From Bradyrhizobium elkanii WSM2783 (GTDB lineage: Bacteria > Pseudomonadota > Alphaproteobacteria > Rhizobiales > Xanthobacteraceae), in assembly GCF_000472865.1 (NCBI RefSeq), contig NZ_AXAP01000012.1:62001-126000 (forward strand): a stretch of DNA of 64,000 bases, written 5' to 3'. Numbering within the stretch: the stretch's first letter is position 1; every line of letters begins with the position of its first letter. Positions 53,438 to 62,475 of this stretch are shown here, piece after piece. The notes under the pieces are model-generated. The model searched no databases. It saw only the letters and a list, made by a program, of their open reading frames with translations, and was not told the origin of the DNA. Made by a program: the position numbers and the translations under genes.

Positions 53438-54106
53438 TCAGCGTCCCTTCCCGCCCCTGCTCAGCAGGAACACGCCCTGTTCGCCGAACATGTTCCAGAC
53501 CCACCACGGCAGGTTCAGCGGCACCGGGCGGCCGTAGAGGTCGAGCGCGACGGCGCGCTCCATCTTGACGTGGATCTCGTCGCAGAGCTGCACGAAATCC
53601 TTGATGGTGCAGAAATGAATGTTGGGGGTGTCGTACCAGGTGGCCGGCAGATTTTCGGTGCGCGGCATGTGCCCGCCGATCAAAAGCTGCAGCCGCATCT
53701 TCCAGAAGCCGAAATTCGGGAACGAGACGATGGCGCGGTGGCCGATGCGCAGGAGATTTTCCAGCACAGCCTTCGGCTGCCGCGTCGCCTGCAGCGTCTG
53801 CGACAGGATCACGTAGTCGAACGCATCGTCGGGATAGTTGCCGAGGTCGGTGTCGGCGTCGCCCTGCACCACCGCGAGTCCCTTGGCGACGCAGTGGTTG
53901 ACGCCTTCGCGCGACAGCTCGATGCCGCGGCCATCGATGCCGCGACTCTCCAGAAGCTGCAACAGATCGCCGTCACCGCAGCCGACGTCGAGCACGCGCG
54001 ACCCGGGCTCAACCATTTCGGCGACGAGAAGATGGTCCGGACGAAGGCTCGTGCTCGCCTGCGGCGCCAAGCCGGGCAGCGGCAGAGCTTGCTCCTGAAG
54101 CGCCAT
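53438..54106 (-). CDS. metW: Methionine biosynthesis protein MetW
   Basis: The 222-residue protein has a methyltransferase-like fold: the SAM motif is SRVLDVGCGDGDLLQLL, and the family phrase is YVILSQTLQATRQP. The C-terminal part NLPWWVWNMFGEQGVFLL is conserved in MetW. MetW works with MetX in making O-acyl-homoserine; it is needed for full activity in several proteobacteria. The ATG at 54106 is 3 bp past the metX stop codon, so the two are coupled. Expression is governed by the SAM-II riboswitch ahead of metX. Confidence 0.93.
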   Translation of the reverse strand: MALQEQALPLPGLAPQASTSLRPDHLLVAEMVEPGSRVLDVGCGDGDLLQLLESRGIDGRGIELSREGVNHCVAKGLAVVQGDADTDLGNYPDDAFDYVILSQTLQATRQPKAVLENLLRIGHRAIVSFPNFGFWKMRLQLLIGGHMPRTENLPATWYDTPNIHFCTIKDFVQLCDEIHVKMERAVALDLYGRPVPLNLPWWVWNMFGEQGVFLLSRGGKGR

Positions 54107-54109
54107 CAC

Positions 54110-55312
54110 TTAAGCCCCCGCATCGCCAAGGCCGCGCGACTTGCCCGCCGAGTGCAGGAAGGCGCGCGCGATGTCGAAGAATTCGGGCACATCGAGCAGG
54201 AAGGCGTCGTGACCCTTATCGGTCTCGATCTCCGCGAACGAGACCCGCGCGCTGGAGGCATTCAGCGCGTGCACCAGCGCCCGCGCCTCCGAAGTCGGAA
54301 ACAGCCAGTCGCTCGTGAACGATACTACGCAGAAGCGGGTCTCGACGCCGCGGAACGCCTGCGCCAGCACACCGTTGTGGTCGGCGGCGATGTCGAAATA
54401 GTCCATCGCGCGCGTCAGATAGAGATAGCTGTTGGCATCGAAGCGCTCGACAAAGGACGAGCCCTGGTAGCGCAGATAGCTCTCGACCTGGAAGTCGGCA
54501 TCGAAGGAGAATGTCGGCAACTCGCGATCCTGCATCCGCCGCCCGAACTTGCGATGCAGCGCCGCGTCAGAGAGATAGGTGATATGCGCGGCCATCCGCG
54601 CGACCGCGAGCCCGCGATGCGGATGCGTGCCCTGGTCGACATAGCTTCCGCCACGCCAATCCGGATCGGCCATCACGGCCTGCCGGCCGAGCTCATGAAA
54701 GGCGATGTTCTGCGCCGAATGCCGCGTCGAGCAGGCGATCGCGAGCGTCGAGAACACGCGCTCCGGATAGGCCGCCGCCCATTGCACCGCCTGCATGCCG
54801 CCCATGGAGCCGCCGACCACCGCGAACAGCGTCTCAATGCCGAGTTGGTCGATCAGCATCGCCTGTGCACGCACCATGTCAGGGATGGTGATGATCGGAA
54901 AATCCAGGCCCCATACCTTGCCGGTCGCAGGGTTCAGCGAGGCAGGGCCAGTCGAACCCATGCAGCCGCCAAGCACGTTGGAGCAGATGATGAAGTATCT
55001 GGAGGTGTCGAGCGGCCGGCCGGGGCCGACCATGGTCTCCCACCAGCCAGGCTTGCCGGTCACCGGATGCAAATTGTTGACATGCTGGTCGCCGGTCAGA
55101 GCGTGGCAGACCAGAATGGCGTTGGAGCGCTCGGCATTGAGCTCGCCATAGGTCTGATAGGCGATCTGGAACGGCGCAAGGTCAATGCCGCAGTCGAGCT
55201 TCAACGGCTGATCCATGCCGAACTTCGCCACCAGCGAGGACGGATGATCGGCCTCATGGGCGCGATCCTCACCCTGGATCGACGGACTCTTGATCGACTG
55301 CACCTTGGTCAT
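54110..55312 (-). CDS. metX: Homoserine O-acetyltransferase MetX
   Basis: The 400-residue alpha/beta-hydrolase-fold acyltransferase starts the direct-sulfhydrylation route to methionine. It has the [10 protein letters not shown] oxyanion region and the nucleophile elbow GGSMGGMQ with Ser169. The catalytic His lies in [16 protein letters not shown]. The length and order match MetX. The ATG at 55312 has a GAGGAAGG site upstream and lies 51 bp after the attenuator of the SAM-II riboswitch. metW follows directly. Confidence 0.95.
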   Translation of the reverse strand: MTKVQSIKSPSIQGEDRAHEADHPSSLVAKFGMDQPLKLDCGIDLAPFQIAYQTYGELNAERSNAILVCHALTGDQHVNNLHPVTGKPGWWETMVGPGRPLDTSRYFIICSNVLGGCMGSTGPASLNPATGKVWGLDFPIITIPDMVRAQAMLIDQLGIETLFAVVGGSMGGMQAVQWAAAYPERVFSTLAIACSTRHSAQNIAFHELGRQAVMADPDWRGGSYVDQGTHPHRGLAVARMAAHITYLSDAALHRKFGRRMQDRELPTFSFDADFQVESYLRYQGSSFVERFDANSYLYLTRAMDYFDIAADHNGVLAQAFRGVETRFCVVSFTSDWLFPTSEARALVHALNASSARVSFAEIETDKGHDAFLLDVPEFFDIARAFLHSAGKSRGLGDAGA

Positions 55313-55362
55313 TTGTGGCGCCTTCCTCCGACGCGGAGGTCCCGGACAGAAATCAGGCCATG

Positions 55363-55394
55363 AAAAACCCGGCCTGAACAAAGGTTCGGCCGGG
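55363..55394 (-). terminator. Attenuator terminator of the metX leader
   Basis: On the minus strand CCCGGCC-GAAC (55394-55384) pairs with GTTC-A-GGCCGGG (55379-55368) over 11 bp with one bulged A, then TTTTT (55367-55363). The 5' arm CCCGGCC (55388-55394) can instead pair with GGCCGGG (55406-55412), forming a mutually exclusive antiterminator, which fits riboswitch-controlled termination. Confidence 0.85.
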
Positions 55395-55413
55395 ATCGAT
55401 CTGTCCCCGGCCT

Positions 55414-55466
55414 GTTTAGCGAATTCTTTAACGTGGCTGCAAGCCGGCCGGCTCAAATGACCACGG
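55414..55466 (-). promoter_or_regulatory. SAM-II riboswitch
   Basis: The minus-strand sequence has the SAM-II core: CGTGG, then TCATTTGAGC, the palindromic CCGGCCGGCTTGC, CAGCCACG closing the stem, GTTAAA, and the pseudoknot partner GCTAAA. It is 102 bases ahead of the metX start. SAM-II binds S-adenosylmethionine and turns off methionine genes. An alternative-hairpin attenuator follows (55363-55412). The sequence match is close to the alphaproteobacterial consensus I know. Confidence 0.92.
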
Positions 55467-55589
55467 AGTGCTGGGAAAGTAGTCCCTTACCCGGCCTGCG
55501 TCAAGGCAAGTGGGGCCGTTAACCTAACCGTGACCTTTAGGCCGAGCTTGCGCCATCTGGCCCCATGGGACAGAACGGGGGCTCGCACT

Positions 55590-55740
55590 TTCTCCCTCTC
55601 CCCGCCCTTGCGGGGAGAGGGTTGGGGTGAGGGGCTCTCTCCGCGAACACGGTACCAGACGGATTCGCGGAGGCTCCCCCTCACCCGAAATTCAAGCTGC
55701 GCTTGAATTTCGACCTCTCCCCGCAGGCGGGGAGAGGTGA
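55590..55740. repeat. Intergenic palindrome (CTCTCCCCGC...GGGGAGAGG family)
   Basis: Two CTCTCCCCGC...GCGGGGAGAGG hairpins flank a central GTGAGGGG...CCCCCTCAC pair. A similar unit is at 60714-60836 and a relative at 11563-11732. It sits between the metX leader and the chorismate mutase gene. Confidence 0.8.
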
Positions 55741-55781
55741 AGAGTCTGCTTGCTGATTGAAGAGAAACGACGGGCCCTAGC

Positions 55782-56630
55782 ATGTCAAAACCGCCTCCGG
55801 CGCCGCCCTCGCTGGCCGAGTTGCGCAAAGAGATCGACGCGATCGATGAGCAGGTTCATCACCTGTTGATGGCGCGTGGCGACATCATCGACCGCCTGAT
55901 CAAGGTGAAGCAGACCCAGGAAGTCGGCTCCGCATTCCGGCCGGCGCGCGAGGCCTCCATGATGCGCAGCCTAGTCGAGCGCCATCGTGGCATCCTGCCG
56001 CTCGACACCATCGAGAGCATCTGGCGCGTCATCATCTCGACCTTCACTTATGTCCAGGCGCCGTTCTCGGTGCATGCCGATGTCTCGGTCGGCGAATCCA
56101 TGATGCGGGATTCGGCGCGCTTCCATTTCGGCTTCGTGGTGCCTTACGTCTCGCATTTCAGCGCGCAGGCGGCGGTCGAAGCGGTGGCGAAATCGAAGGG
56201 CGACCTCGCGCTGGTGTCGGCCATTTCCAGCCGCACGCCATGGTGGATCGACCTCGAGGCCGAGGGCGCGCCGAAGATCATCGCGCGATTGCCGTTCCTG
56301 GAGCGCGCCGATCATCCCGCGGCGCTGCCCGTGTTCGTGATCTCGCGCGTCGCTGACGATGCGATGGTGACCGAAGTCGAGATGTGGAGCGTGCGCGTTT
56401 CCGGCTGGAACGCCGAGATCGCCCGCGCGCTGGCCCCGCTCGCTGAAATCGTCGCGGTGCCGGACACCGCCTTCGACGGCGCGGCGCTTTTGGTATCGGT
56501 CGCCGGCCGCGGCTTCGAGGAGATCAAAATGGCCCTGATCCGCGCCGGAGCCTCGGTGCGCTCATCGGCCCTCGTCGGCAGCCACGCAACGCGCTATATG
56601 GTGCCCCCCGCCCCTACAATCCGGAGCTAG
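55782..56630 (+). CDS. Chorismate mutase (AroQ type) with C-terminal extra domain
   Basis: The 282-residue protein has an N-terminal AroQ chorismate mutase (residues about 8-90: [31 protein letters not shown]). About 190 more residues look like a prephenate-dehydratase-related alpha/beta fold ([13 protein letters not shown]...). The usual dehydratase TRF motif is missing, so dehydratase activity is doubtful. The N-domain makes prephenate. It is the first gene of an operon with a HisC-type aminotransferase (10 bp downstream) and a prephenate dehydrogenase, an aromatic amino acid module for tyrosine. Confidence 0.88.
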   Translation: MSKPPPAPPSLAELRKEIDAIDEQVHHLLMARGDIIDRLIKVKQTQEVGSAFRPAREASMMRSLVERHRGILPLDTIESIWRVIISTFTYVQAPFSVHADVSVGESMMRDSARFHFGFVVPYVSHFSAQAAVEAVAKSKGDLALVSAISSRTPWWIDLEAEGAPKIIARLPFLERADHPAALPVFVISRVADDAMVTEVEMWSVRVSGWNAEIARALAPLAEIVAVPDTAFDGAALLVSVAGRGFEEIKMALIRAGASVRSSALVGSHATRYMVPPAPTIRS

Positions 56631-56640
56631 AGAGTTAGAG

Positions 56641-57738
56641 ATGTCCCGCCCCGTGCCGAATCCCGGCATCCTCGATATTGCGCCCTACACCCCCGGCAAG
56701 AGCCCGGTGGCGGAACCGGGGCGCAAGGTGTTCAAGCTTTCCGCCAACGAAACGCCCTTCGGTCCCTCGCCGAAGGCGATCGAGGCCTATAAGCACGCCG
56801 CCGAACATCTCGAGGACTATCCGGAAGGCACCTCAAAGGTGCTGCGCGAGGCAATCGGCCGCGCCTATGGCCTCGACCCGAGCCGCATCATCTGCGGCGC
56901 CGGTTCGGACGAAATCCTCAACCTGCTCGCCCACACCTATCTGTGCGAGGGCTCGGAAGCGATCTCCACCACCCACGGCTTCCTGGTCTATCCGATCGCG
57001 ACCAAGGCGAACGGCGCCAAGAACGTGGTCGTGCCGGAGACCGACTACACCGCAAGTGTCGATGCGATCCTTGAGGCGGTCACGCCGCGGACCAAGCTGA
57101 TCTGGCTCGCCAATCCGAACAACCCGACCGGCACCTATCTGCCGTTCGACGAGGTCAAGCGCTTGCGCGCAGGCCTGCCGTCGAACGTGCTGCTGGTGAT
57201 CGACGCCGCCTATTCCGATTACGTGGTGCGCAACGACTATGGCCTCGGTCTTGAACTGTGTGCGACGACCGAGAACACGGTCATGACCCACACCTTTTCC
57301 AAGATCCACGGGCTCGCGGCGCTCCGCGTCGGCTGGATGTTCGGCCCGGCGCATATCGTCGATGCGGTGAACCGCATTCGCGGCCCCTTCAACGTTTCTA
57401 CTCCGGCGATGCTCGCGGCGGTGGCCGCGGTCGAGGACACCGCGCATGTCGAGATGTCCAGGGTGCACAACGAAAAATGGCGGAGCTGGGTGACGGACGA
57501 GGTCCGCAAGCTCGGGCTGAAGGTGACGCCGAGCGTCGCCAATTTCGTGCTGATCCATTTCCCGACCGAAAAGGGCAAGACCTCGGCCGACGCGGACGCG
57601 TTCCTCACCAAGCGCGGACTGGTGCTCCGTGCCGTGAACAATTACGGCCTGCCGCACGCGCTGCGCATGACCATCGGCACTGAGGAGGCCAACCGCCTCG
57701 TGGTCGAGGGCCTGCGCGACTTCATGGATCAGAAGTGA
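56641..57738 (+). CDS. hisC: HisC-family PLP aminotransferase
   Basis: The 365-residue fold-type I aminotransferase has [18 protein letters not shown], the [11 protein letters not shown] motif, DAAYSDYV and the PLP Lys in [17 protein letters not shown]. HisC makes histidinol phosphate; many members also transaminate phenylpyruvate or prephenate. Its place between chorismate mutase and prephenate dehydrogenase favours an aromatic role, or a dual one. It overlaps the next gene by 4 bp (GTGA). Confidence 0.92.
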   Translation: MSRPVPNPGILDIAPYTPGKSPVAEPGRKVFKLSANETPFGPSPKAIEAYKHAAEHLEDYPEGTSKVLREAIGRAYGLDPSRIICGAGSDEILNLLAHTYLCEGSEAISTTHGFLVYPIATKANGAKNVVVPETDYTASVDAILEAVTPRTKLIWLANPNNPTGTYLPFDEVKRLRAGLPSNVLLVIDAAYSDYVVRNDYGLGLELCATTENTVMTHTFSKIHGLAALRVGWMFGPAHIVDAVNRIRGPFNVSTPAMLAAVAAVEDTAHVEMSRVHNEKWRSWVTDEVRKLGLKVTPSVANFVLIHFPTEKGKTSADADAFLTKRGLVLRAVNNYGLPHALRMTIGTEEANRLVVEGLRDFMDQK

Positions 57739-58670
57739 ACGCCGCGCCGCACTTTCAACGCATCGCGCTGATCGGCTTCGGCCTGATCGGCGGCTCGATC
57801 GCGCGCGGCGCGCGGGCGCAGGGGCTCGTCGGCGAGATCGTCACCACCGCGCGCTCGGAAAAGACGCGCGCGCGGGTCGCCGAGCTCGGCATCGTCGACC
57901 GCGTGGTGGAGAACAATGCGGAGGCGGTCAAAGACGCCGATCTCGTCATCCTCTGCATTCCCGTCGGCGCCTGCGGACCCGTGGCGGCGGAGATCGCGCC
58001 TTACCTGAAGAAGGGCGCCATCGTCTCCGATGTCGGCTCGGTCAAGGGCGCCATCGTCAGGGACATGGGGCCACATATCCCTGATGGTGTGCACTTCGTG
58101 CCCGCGCATCCGGTGGCGGGCACCGAGCACTCAGGTCCCGATTCCGGTTTCGCCGAGCTGTTCATCAACCGCTGGTGCATCCTGACGCCGCCCGAGGGCA
58201 CTGAGGCGGGCGCGATCGGCAGGCTGCGTGACTTCTGGGCCGCGCTCGGCGCCAAGGTCGAGATCATGACGCCTGATCATCATGACCTCGTGCTCGCGAT
58301 CACCAGCCACCTGCCGCATCTGATCGCCTACACCATCGTCGGCACCGCCGACGAGCTGGCGCAGGTGACGTCGTCGGAAGTGATCAAATTCTCCGCCGGC
58401 GGCTTCCGCGATTTCACCCGCATCGCGGCGTCCGATCCGACGATGTGGCGCGACGTGTTCCTGAGCAACAAGGACGCGGTGCTGGAGATGCTCGGCACCT
58501 TCAACGAGGATCTCTCCAAGCTGACGCGTGCGATCCGCCGCGGCGACGGCGAAGCGCTGTTCGACCACTTCACCCGCACCCGCGCCATCCGCCGCGGCAT
58601 CGTCGAGATCGGCCAGGATTCGGCCGCGCCGGACTTCGGGCGGCCGCATGCGAATCTGGAGAAGAAATAG
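57735..58670 (+). CDS. tyrA: Prephenate/arogenate dehydrogenase
   Basis: The 311-residue NAD(P)-dependent enzyme leads to tyrosine. The Rossmann motif is [21 protein letters not shown]. It has [12 protein letters not shown], the catalytic-region phrase [22 protein letters not shown] and the [10 protein letters not shown] helix. The GTG start overlaps the aminotransferase stop codon, implying coupling. It lacks an ACT domain. Whether the substrate is prephenate or arogenate cannot be read from the sequence. Confidence 0.94.
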   Translation: MNAAPHFQRIALIGFGLIGGSIARGARAQGLVGEIVTTARSEKTRARVAELGIVDRVVENNAEAVKDADLVILCIPVGACGPVAAEIAPYLKKGAIVSDVGSVKGAIVRDMGPHIPDGVHFVPAHPVAGTEHSGPDSGFAELFINRWCILTPPEGTEAGAIGRLRDFWAALGAKVEIMTPDHHDLVLAITSHLPHLIAYTIVGTADELAQVTSSEVIKFSAGGFRDFTRIAASDPTMWRDVFLSNKDAVLEMLGTFNEDLSKLTRAIRRGDGEALFDHFTRTRAIRRGIVEIGQDSAAPDFGRPHANLEKK

Positions 58671-58681
58671 CGCGGGGCTTG

Positions 58682-58770
58682 GTAGCCCGGATGGAGCGAA
58701 GCGCAATCCGGGGCAGGTTTATCCGCGTCACCAGCAGACCCGGGTTGCGCGGCGCTTCACCCGGGCTATG
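58682..58770. repeat. Intergenic palindrome (GTAGCCCGG...CCCGGGCTAT family)
   Basis: The unit starts GTAGCCCGGATGGAGCG and ends CACCCGGGCTAT. It occupies the gap between the converging tyrA and DUF2125 genes. Confidence 0.75.
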
Positions 58771-58774
58771 GAAG

Positions 58775-59962
58775 CTAGAACAGCGGCGGGATTTGTCCGA
58801 CCTTGATCGGGCCGAGCAGCACTACGCCGTCGACGAAGCGCAGCGGGAAGCTGCGCGCCTTCTTGCCTTCGAGCATGGCTTCGCTGCCGAGCGAATTGAT
58901 GCTGGCGGCAACGCCGACATTGGCGTTCTGCTTCACCATCTTGCCGAGACCGGGGACCGCGCGGTCGAGCGCGCCGAAGAGATTGTTGAGGTCCTGCGTC
59001 TTCACGCCGGGCGCGACGCGGTCGAGCGTTGATTGCGGCACGCCCTCCTCCAGCATCTTCTCGATGCCGAGCGCCGGGATCACGCGCTCGAGGCCGGTGA
59101 CCGTCATCTGCAATTCGCCTTCGATGCGGCCACTCGCGTTGAGGCTCAAGGTGCCCGCGGAGATCGCGATCATCTCGCCCTGCTGGATGCGCGACTGCAC
59201 GATCTCGACATGGCCGCCGGCGGCCTGGATCTCGCGGAAGCGCTCCGGCCACGGCTTTGGCGTGAAATCCTTCAAGCCGGAAATTTTGGTACGGATGTCG
59301 GCATCGAACGGCGTCGCCAGCACCGGATGCACGTCCTGCAGGCTGCCGCCATTGATCTGCAGCGCGGTCTCGATCACCGGATTGTCCAGGGAGGAGCCTT
59401 CGGCGAGGCGGCCGTGCAACTCGACGTGGCTGGCGCGGCCGAGCGGCGTCTGCACCGAGCCGTTGACGCGGTCGATCGCGGGATCGTCGAACACCAGCGA
59501 GGCGCGCTGCGGCACCGCCGGCAGGCCCGCCACGCTGGCGCGCCCCGAGCGCCAGTTCAGAGCAAGCGACGGCTGCGCGCCGCGCTCGGCGAGCGTCGCC
59601 GGCGCCTTGAATTCGGCGATCACGCGTGTGGGGTCATAGACCTGCGCCACCACCAGGATCTCGCCGAGCCGCGCGGTGAACGGCGTCTGCGCGCCGGCCG
59701 TCTGCGAGATCAAGGTCACGCTGGCGTCCTCGCAGCTGATCTCGAGACGGAAGGGGTAACCCGCGACCGATCGCTTGCCGCAATCATAGACCCGGCTCGC
59801 CTTCGCCTCCTGCGCGCGCCAGGCGTCGGCCTGCACCCAGACCTGCGACGAGGCATAGAACCAGAACGCGCTCCACGCCACGGCGAGGATCAGGACGAGG
59901 ACGGGGGCGGCAAAGAGACGCCAACGCGAGCGCCGGTGCGGCGCGGGGGTCATATCAGGCAT
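58775..59962 (-). CDS. DUF2125 membrane-anchored periplasmic protein
   Basis: The roughly 395-residue protein has one N-terminal transmembrane anchor (WRLFAAPVLVLILAVAWSAFWFYASSQV), then a large beta-rich domain with the DUF2125 feature KASRVYDCGKRSVAGYPFRLEISCEDA. The family, common in Rhizobiales, has an unknown role and resembles AsmA-like beta-rich envelope proteins. The ATG at 59962 follows AGAGG; starts at 59992 or 59953 are possible. It is divergent from the cyclotransferase gene across about 108 bp. Confidence 0.85.
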   Translation of the reverse strand: MPDMTPAPHRRSRWRLFAAPVLVLILAVAWSAFWFYASSQVWVQADAWRAQEAKASRVYDCGKRSVAGYPFRLEISCEDASVTLISQTAGAQTPFTARLGEILVVAQVYDPTRVIAEFKAPATLAERGAQPSLALNWRSGRASVAGLPAVPQRASLVFDDPAIDRVNGSVQTPLGRASHVELHGRLAEGSSLDNPVIETALQINGGSLQDVHPVLATPFDADIRTKISGLKDFTPKPWPERFREIQAAGGHVEIVQSRIQQGEMIAISAGTLSLNASGRIEGELQMTVTGLERVIPALGIEKMLEEGVPQSTLDRVAPGVKTQDLNNLFGALDRAVPGLGKMVKQNANVGVAASINSLGSEAMLEGKKARSFPLRFVDGVVLLGPIKVGQIPPLF

Positions 59963-60070
59963 GCGGCGACCTCTGGCTGTCAATTTTGGCAAATGTAAGC
60001 GGCAAATGCCGGCCGGAAAGCCGATGAAACCGCTTCGCTTCGCCCCGCGCTTTTGCTAGCCCTTGCGCCG

Positions 60071-60667
60071 ATGTCCGCGCAACTCCTCTCCCCGCCCGAA
60101 TCAGGTGACAGCGACCTCTGGGTATTCGGTTACGGCTCGCTGATGTGGAAGCCGGGTTTCGACTTCGAGGAACAGGTGCAGGCGCGGCTGATCGGCGAGC
60201 ATCGCGCGCTCTGCGTGTATTCCTTCGACCATCGCGGCACGCCGGAAAAGCCTGGGCTGGTGCTCGGGCTCGACCGCGGCGGCGCCTGCCGCGGCATCGC
60301 GTTCCGCGTCGCGGCGAAGCGGCGCAGCGAGACCATCGCCTATCTGCGCGGCCGCGAGCAGACCACCAACGTCTATCGCGAGGTGCACCGCTCAGTGTGG
60401 CTCGAGGACGACCCGCGGTCACGGGTGGCCGCGCTGACTTACGTCGTAGACCGCAGCCATGTGCAGTACGCCGGCCGGCTGACGCTGGCCGACCAGCTCC
60501 GCTACGTGCAGCAGGGCCACGGCCGCTCGGGCAACAACCGCGACTATGTGCTGTCCACGGTGCTCGCGATCGAGAAGCAGGGTTTTCGCGATCCGCAGTT
60601 GCACAAGCTCGCGACGATGCTGCACGACGCGCATCCCATCGAGCTGCCGCTGCAGGAAGGAACGTAG
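60071..60667 (+). CDS. ChaC-like gamma-glutamylcyclotransferase
   Basis: The 198-residue enzyme has the ChaC signature VFGYGSLMWKPGFDF and the glycine-rich GLVLGLDRGGACRGIAFRV. YLRGREQTTNVYREV corresponds to the catalytic Glu region. ChaC enzymes split glutathione to 5-oxoproline and Cys-Gly. The ATG at 60071 is preferred over an upstream TTG at 60053. It stands alone; redox balance is the likely role. Confidence 0.9.
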   Translation: MSAQLLSPPESGDSDLWVFGYGSLMWKPGFDFEEQVQARLIGEHRALCVYSFDHRGTPEKPGLVLGLDRGGACRGIAFRVAAKRRSETIAYLRGREQTTNVYREVHRSVWLEDDPRSRVAALTYVVDRSHVQYAGRLTLADQLRYVQQGHGRSGNNRDYVLSTVLAIEKQGFRDPQLHKLATMLHDAHPIELPLQEGT

Positions 60668-60713
60668 CTAAAGCGGGATGGCTCTTGTTTGAATTGGCGT
60701 GGCAGCGTTTGCC

Positions 60714-60836
60714 CACCTCTCCCATAGGGAGAGGTCGCGCGAAGCGCGGGTGAGGGGTCGCGGTCCATCGTTAGAGCCGCAGCCCCTCACCCGATTTGCT
60801 GCGCAAATCGACCTCTCCCCGACGGGGAGAGGTGAG
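60714..60836. repeat. Intergenic palindrome (CACCTCTCCC...GGGAGAGGTG family)
   Basis: The outer hairpins CCTCTCCCATAGGGAGAGG and CCTCTCCCCGACGGGGAGAGG flank an inner GTGAGGGG/CCCCTCAC pair. The layout is the same as in the unit at 55590-55740. Confidence 0.8.
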
Positions 60837-60879
60837 GCACCTCCGACGTGGCGCCAACTCGACCTGATCTCATCATGCT

Positions 60880-61653
60880 CTACAGCTTCGCCTTCGCCGT
60901 ATCGGGCACGGCGCCGAACAATTGCGCCTGCTCGGCGCGCGCGGCCTCGACGATACGGTCGGCGGCGCCTTCGATCGACTCGCGCAGCCGCGTCATGAAC
61001 TCGTCGCGCCGCAAACCCGCCGGCAGCGGATCAAGGAATTCGACCACCAGCGTCCCAGGATAGCGCATGAAGGTGCGGCGCGGCCAGAACAGGCCGGAGT
61101 TGAGCGCGACCGGCAGGCACGGCACGCCGCTCTCGGCATAGATCTGCGCGACGCCAGTCTTGTAGCTCGGCGGCGCGCCGACCGGCCGCCGCGTGCCTTC
61201 CGGAAAGATCACGAGCTGGCGGCCGCGCTTCACTTCAGCCGCCGCGCGGCGCAGCGTCTTCACCAGCGAGCGCGGTCCACCGCCGCGATCGATCGCGATC
61301 ATGCCCGCCTTGATCAGGAACTGGCCGAACACCGGGATCCAGGTCAGCTCGCGCTTGAGCATGTAGAGCGGGTGGTCGAAGAAGCGCAAAAGCTGGAACG
61401 TCTCCCACATCGACTGGTGCTTGGCGGCCACGATCAAGGGCCCTTTCGGAATCTTCTCCACGCCTCGGAATTCGACCCGGATGTTGCAGACGACGCGCAT
61501 CAGGAACAGCGTCGCGCTCGCCCACCATGCGGCCAGCGTCATCATCGCCCGGCGCGGCAACACGACGGTCGGGATCGCGACGATGCTTAAGCTCACCAGC
61601 ACGAGATAGAACAGCACGTTGAAGATGAGCGAGCGCACGAAGATCGAAGACAT
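60880..61653 (-). CDS. plsC: PlsC-type 1-acylglycerol-3-phosphate acyltransferase
   Basis: The roughly 257-residue membrane acyltransferase makes phosphatidate. After one or two N-terminal spans come the acyltransferase blocks: block I AAKHQSMWET, the block II region DRGGG, block III FPEGTRRPVGA and block IV GVPCLPVALNSG. Block I has the His-x4-Glu arrangement where most members have His-x4-Asp, which is worth noting. The ATG at 61653 is chosen; an ATG at 61668 is possible. It lies 27 bp after the YdcF-like gene on the same strand. Confidence 0.92.
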   Translation of the reverse strand: MSSIFVRSLIFNVLFYLVLVSLSIVAIPTVVLPRRAMMTLAAWWASATLFLMRVVCNIRVEFRGVEKIPKGPLIVAAKHQSMWETFQLLRFFDHPLYMLKRELTWIPVFGQFLIKAGMIAIDRGGGPRSLVKTLRRAAAEVKRGRQLVIFPEGTRRPVGAPPSYKTGVAQIYAESGVPCLPVALNSGLFWPRRTFMRYPGTLVVEFLDPLPAGLRRDEFMTRLRESIEGAADRIVEAARAEQAQLFGAVPDTAKAKL

Positions 61654-61680
61654 CGAATTCCCGAACACGAGTTGGTCTGG

Positions 61681-62475
61681 TCAGTTCACCTGCGCGGTCG
61701 CGGGCCGGCGCGGCGCCTGCGCGCCGCCGGGTTGATCCAGGAATTCCGGCGTCAGGTCGAGACCGATTCTAGCCAGCCGCACCCGCACCTCCGCCGCGAC
61801 ATATTTGACGTATTCCGATAGCAGGAGGCGCAGCGTTCCGCCACTCATCCACCAGGGTTCGTCGCGCCATTTATCGCCGATCACCACGAACGGGATCAGC
61901 TCGACATCTGGCATCGCGTGCGACAGTTCGACGATCGCACGCGGCATGTGGTAGTTCGAGGTGACCACGATCAGCGACTTGAAACCGCGCTCACGCGCCC
62001 AGCGCCGCGTCTCTGCGGCATTGCTCCTGGTATTGACCGCGGAGCGGTCGAGATCGACGCAGCACCTGAGCAGTGCCTGATTGCTCTCGGGCAGCGAGCG
62101 GGAAATATCGCTCGCCGCATTGGTCGGGTGAACGCCTGAGATCAGCAGCCGCTTGCCGTAGCCGGCCGCCAGCAATTCCACGGCGTCGGAGATCCGCGAG
62201 GAACCGCCGGTCAACACCACGATGCCGTCGGCGTTATGCTCGGGCTGGGTTTCGACGCCGCGCAATTGCGACAGGAACGCGACGAAGCCGAACCCCGCGG
62301 CGACGAACAGCACCGCCAGCGGCGCGACGATCAGCGCGCGCAGCCATCCGTGCGGCCGCGCTGGCCGGCGCTCTTGCGATCCGTCGTCGAGTTCAGAGCT
62401 CATCGGATAATGGCTGTCCTTCCCCGGACGCAATTTTAGTGCGTTTTCGGGCGAAGTGGAGTCCGGCCGTTCCAT
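61681..62475 (-). CDS. YdcF/DUF218 family membrane protein
   Basis: The up to 264-residue protein has an N-terminal membrane anchor (ALIVAAPLAVLF-like LRALIVAPLAVLFVAAGFGFVAF) and a DUF218 domain. The domain phrases are DGIVVLTGGSSRISDAVELL, GVHPTNAASDIS, the R-rich SNAAETRRWARERGF and the SNYHMPRAIVELS core. YdcF proteins have a Rossmann-like fold that may act on SAM or lipid-linked precursors; the role is unsettled. The first ATG overlaps the ftsX stop codon (TGATG), which favours coupling; an ATG at 62403 is an alternative. Confidence 0.88.
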   Translation of the reverse strand: MERPDSTSPENALKLRPGKDSHYPMSSELDDGSQERRPARPHGWLRALIVAPLAVLFVAAGFGFVAFLSQLRGVETQPEHNADGIVVLTGGSSRISDAVELLAAGYGKRLLISGVHPTNAASDISRSLPESNQALLRCCVDLDRSAVNTRSNAAETRRWARERGFKSLIVVTSNYHMPRAIVELSHAMPDVELIPFVVIGDKWRDEPWWMSGGTLRLLLSEYVKYVAAEVRVRLARIGLDLTPEFLDQPGGAQAPRRPATAQVN

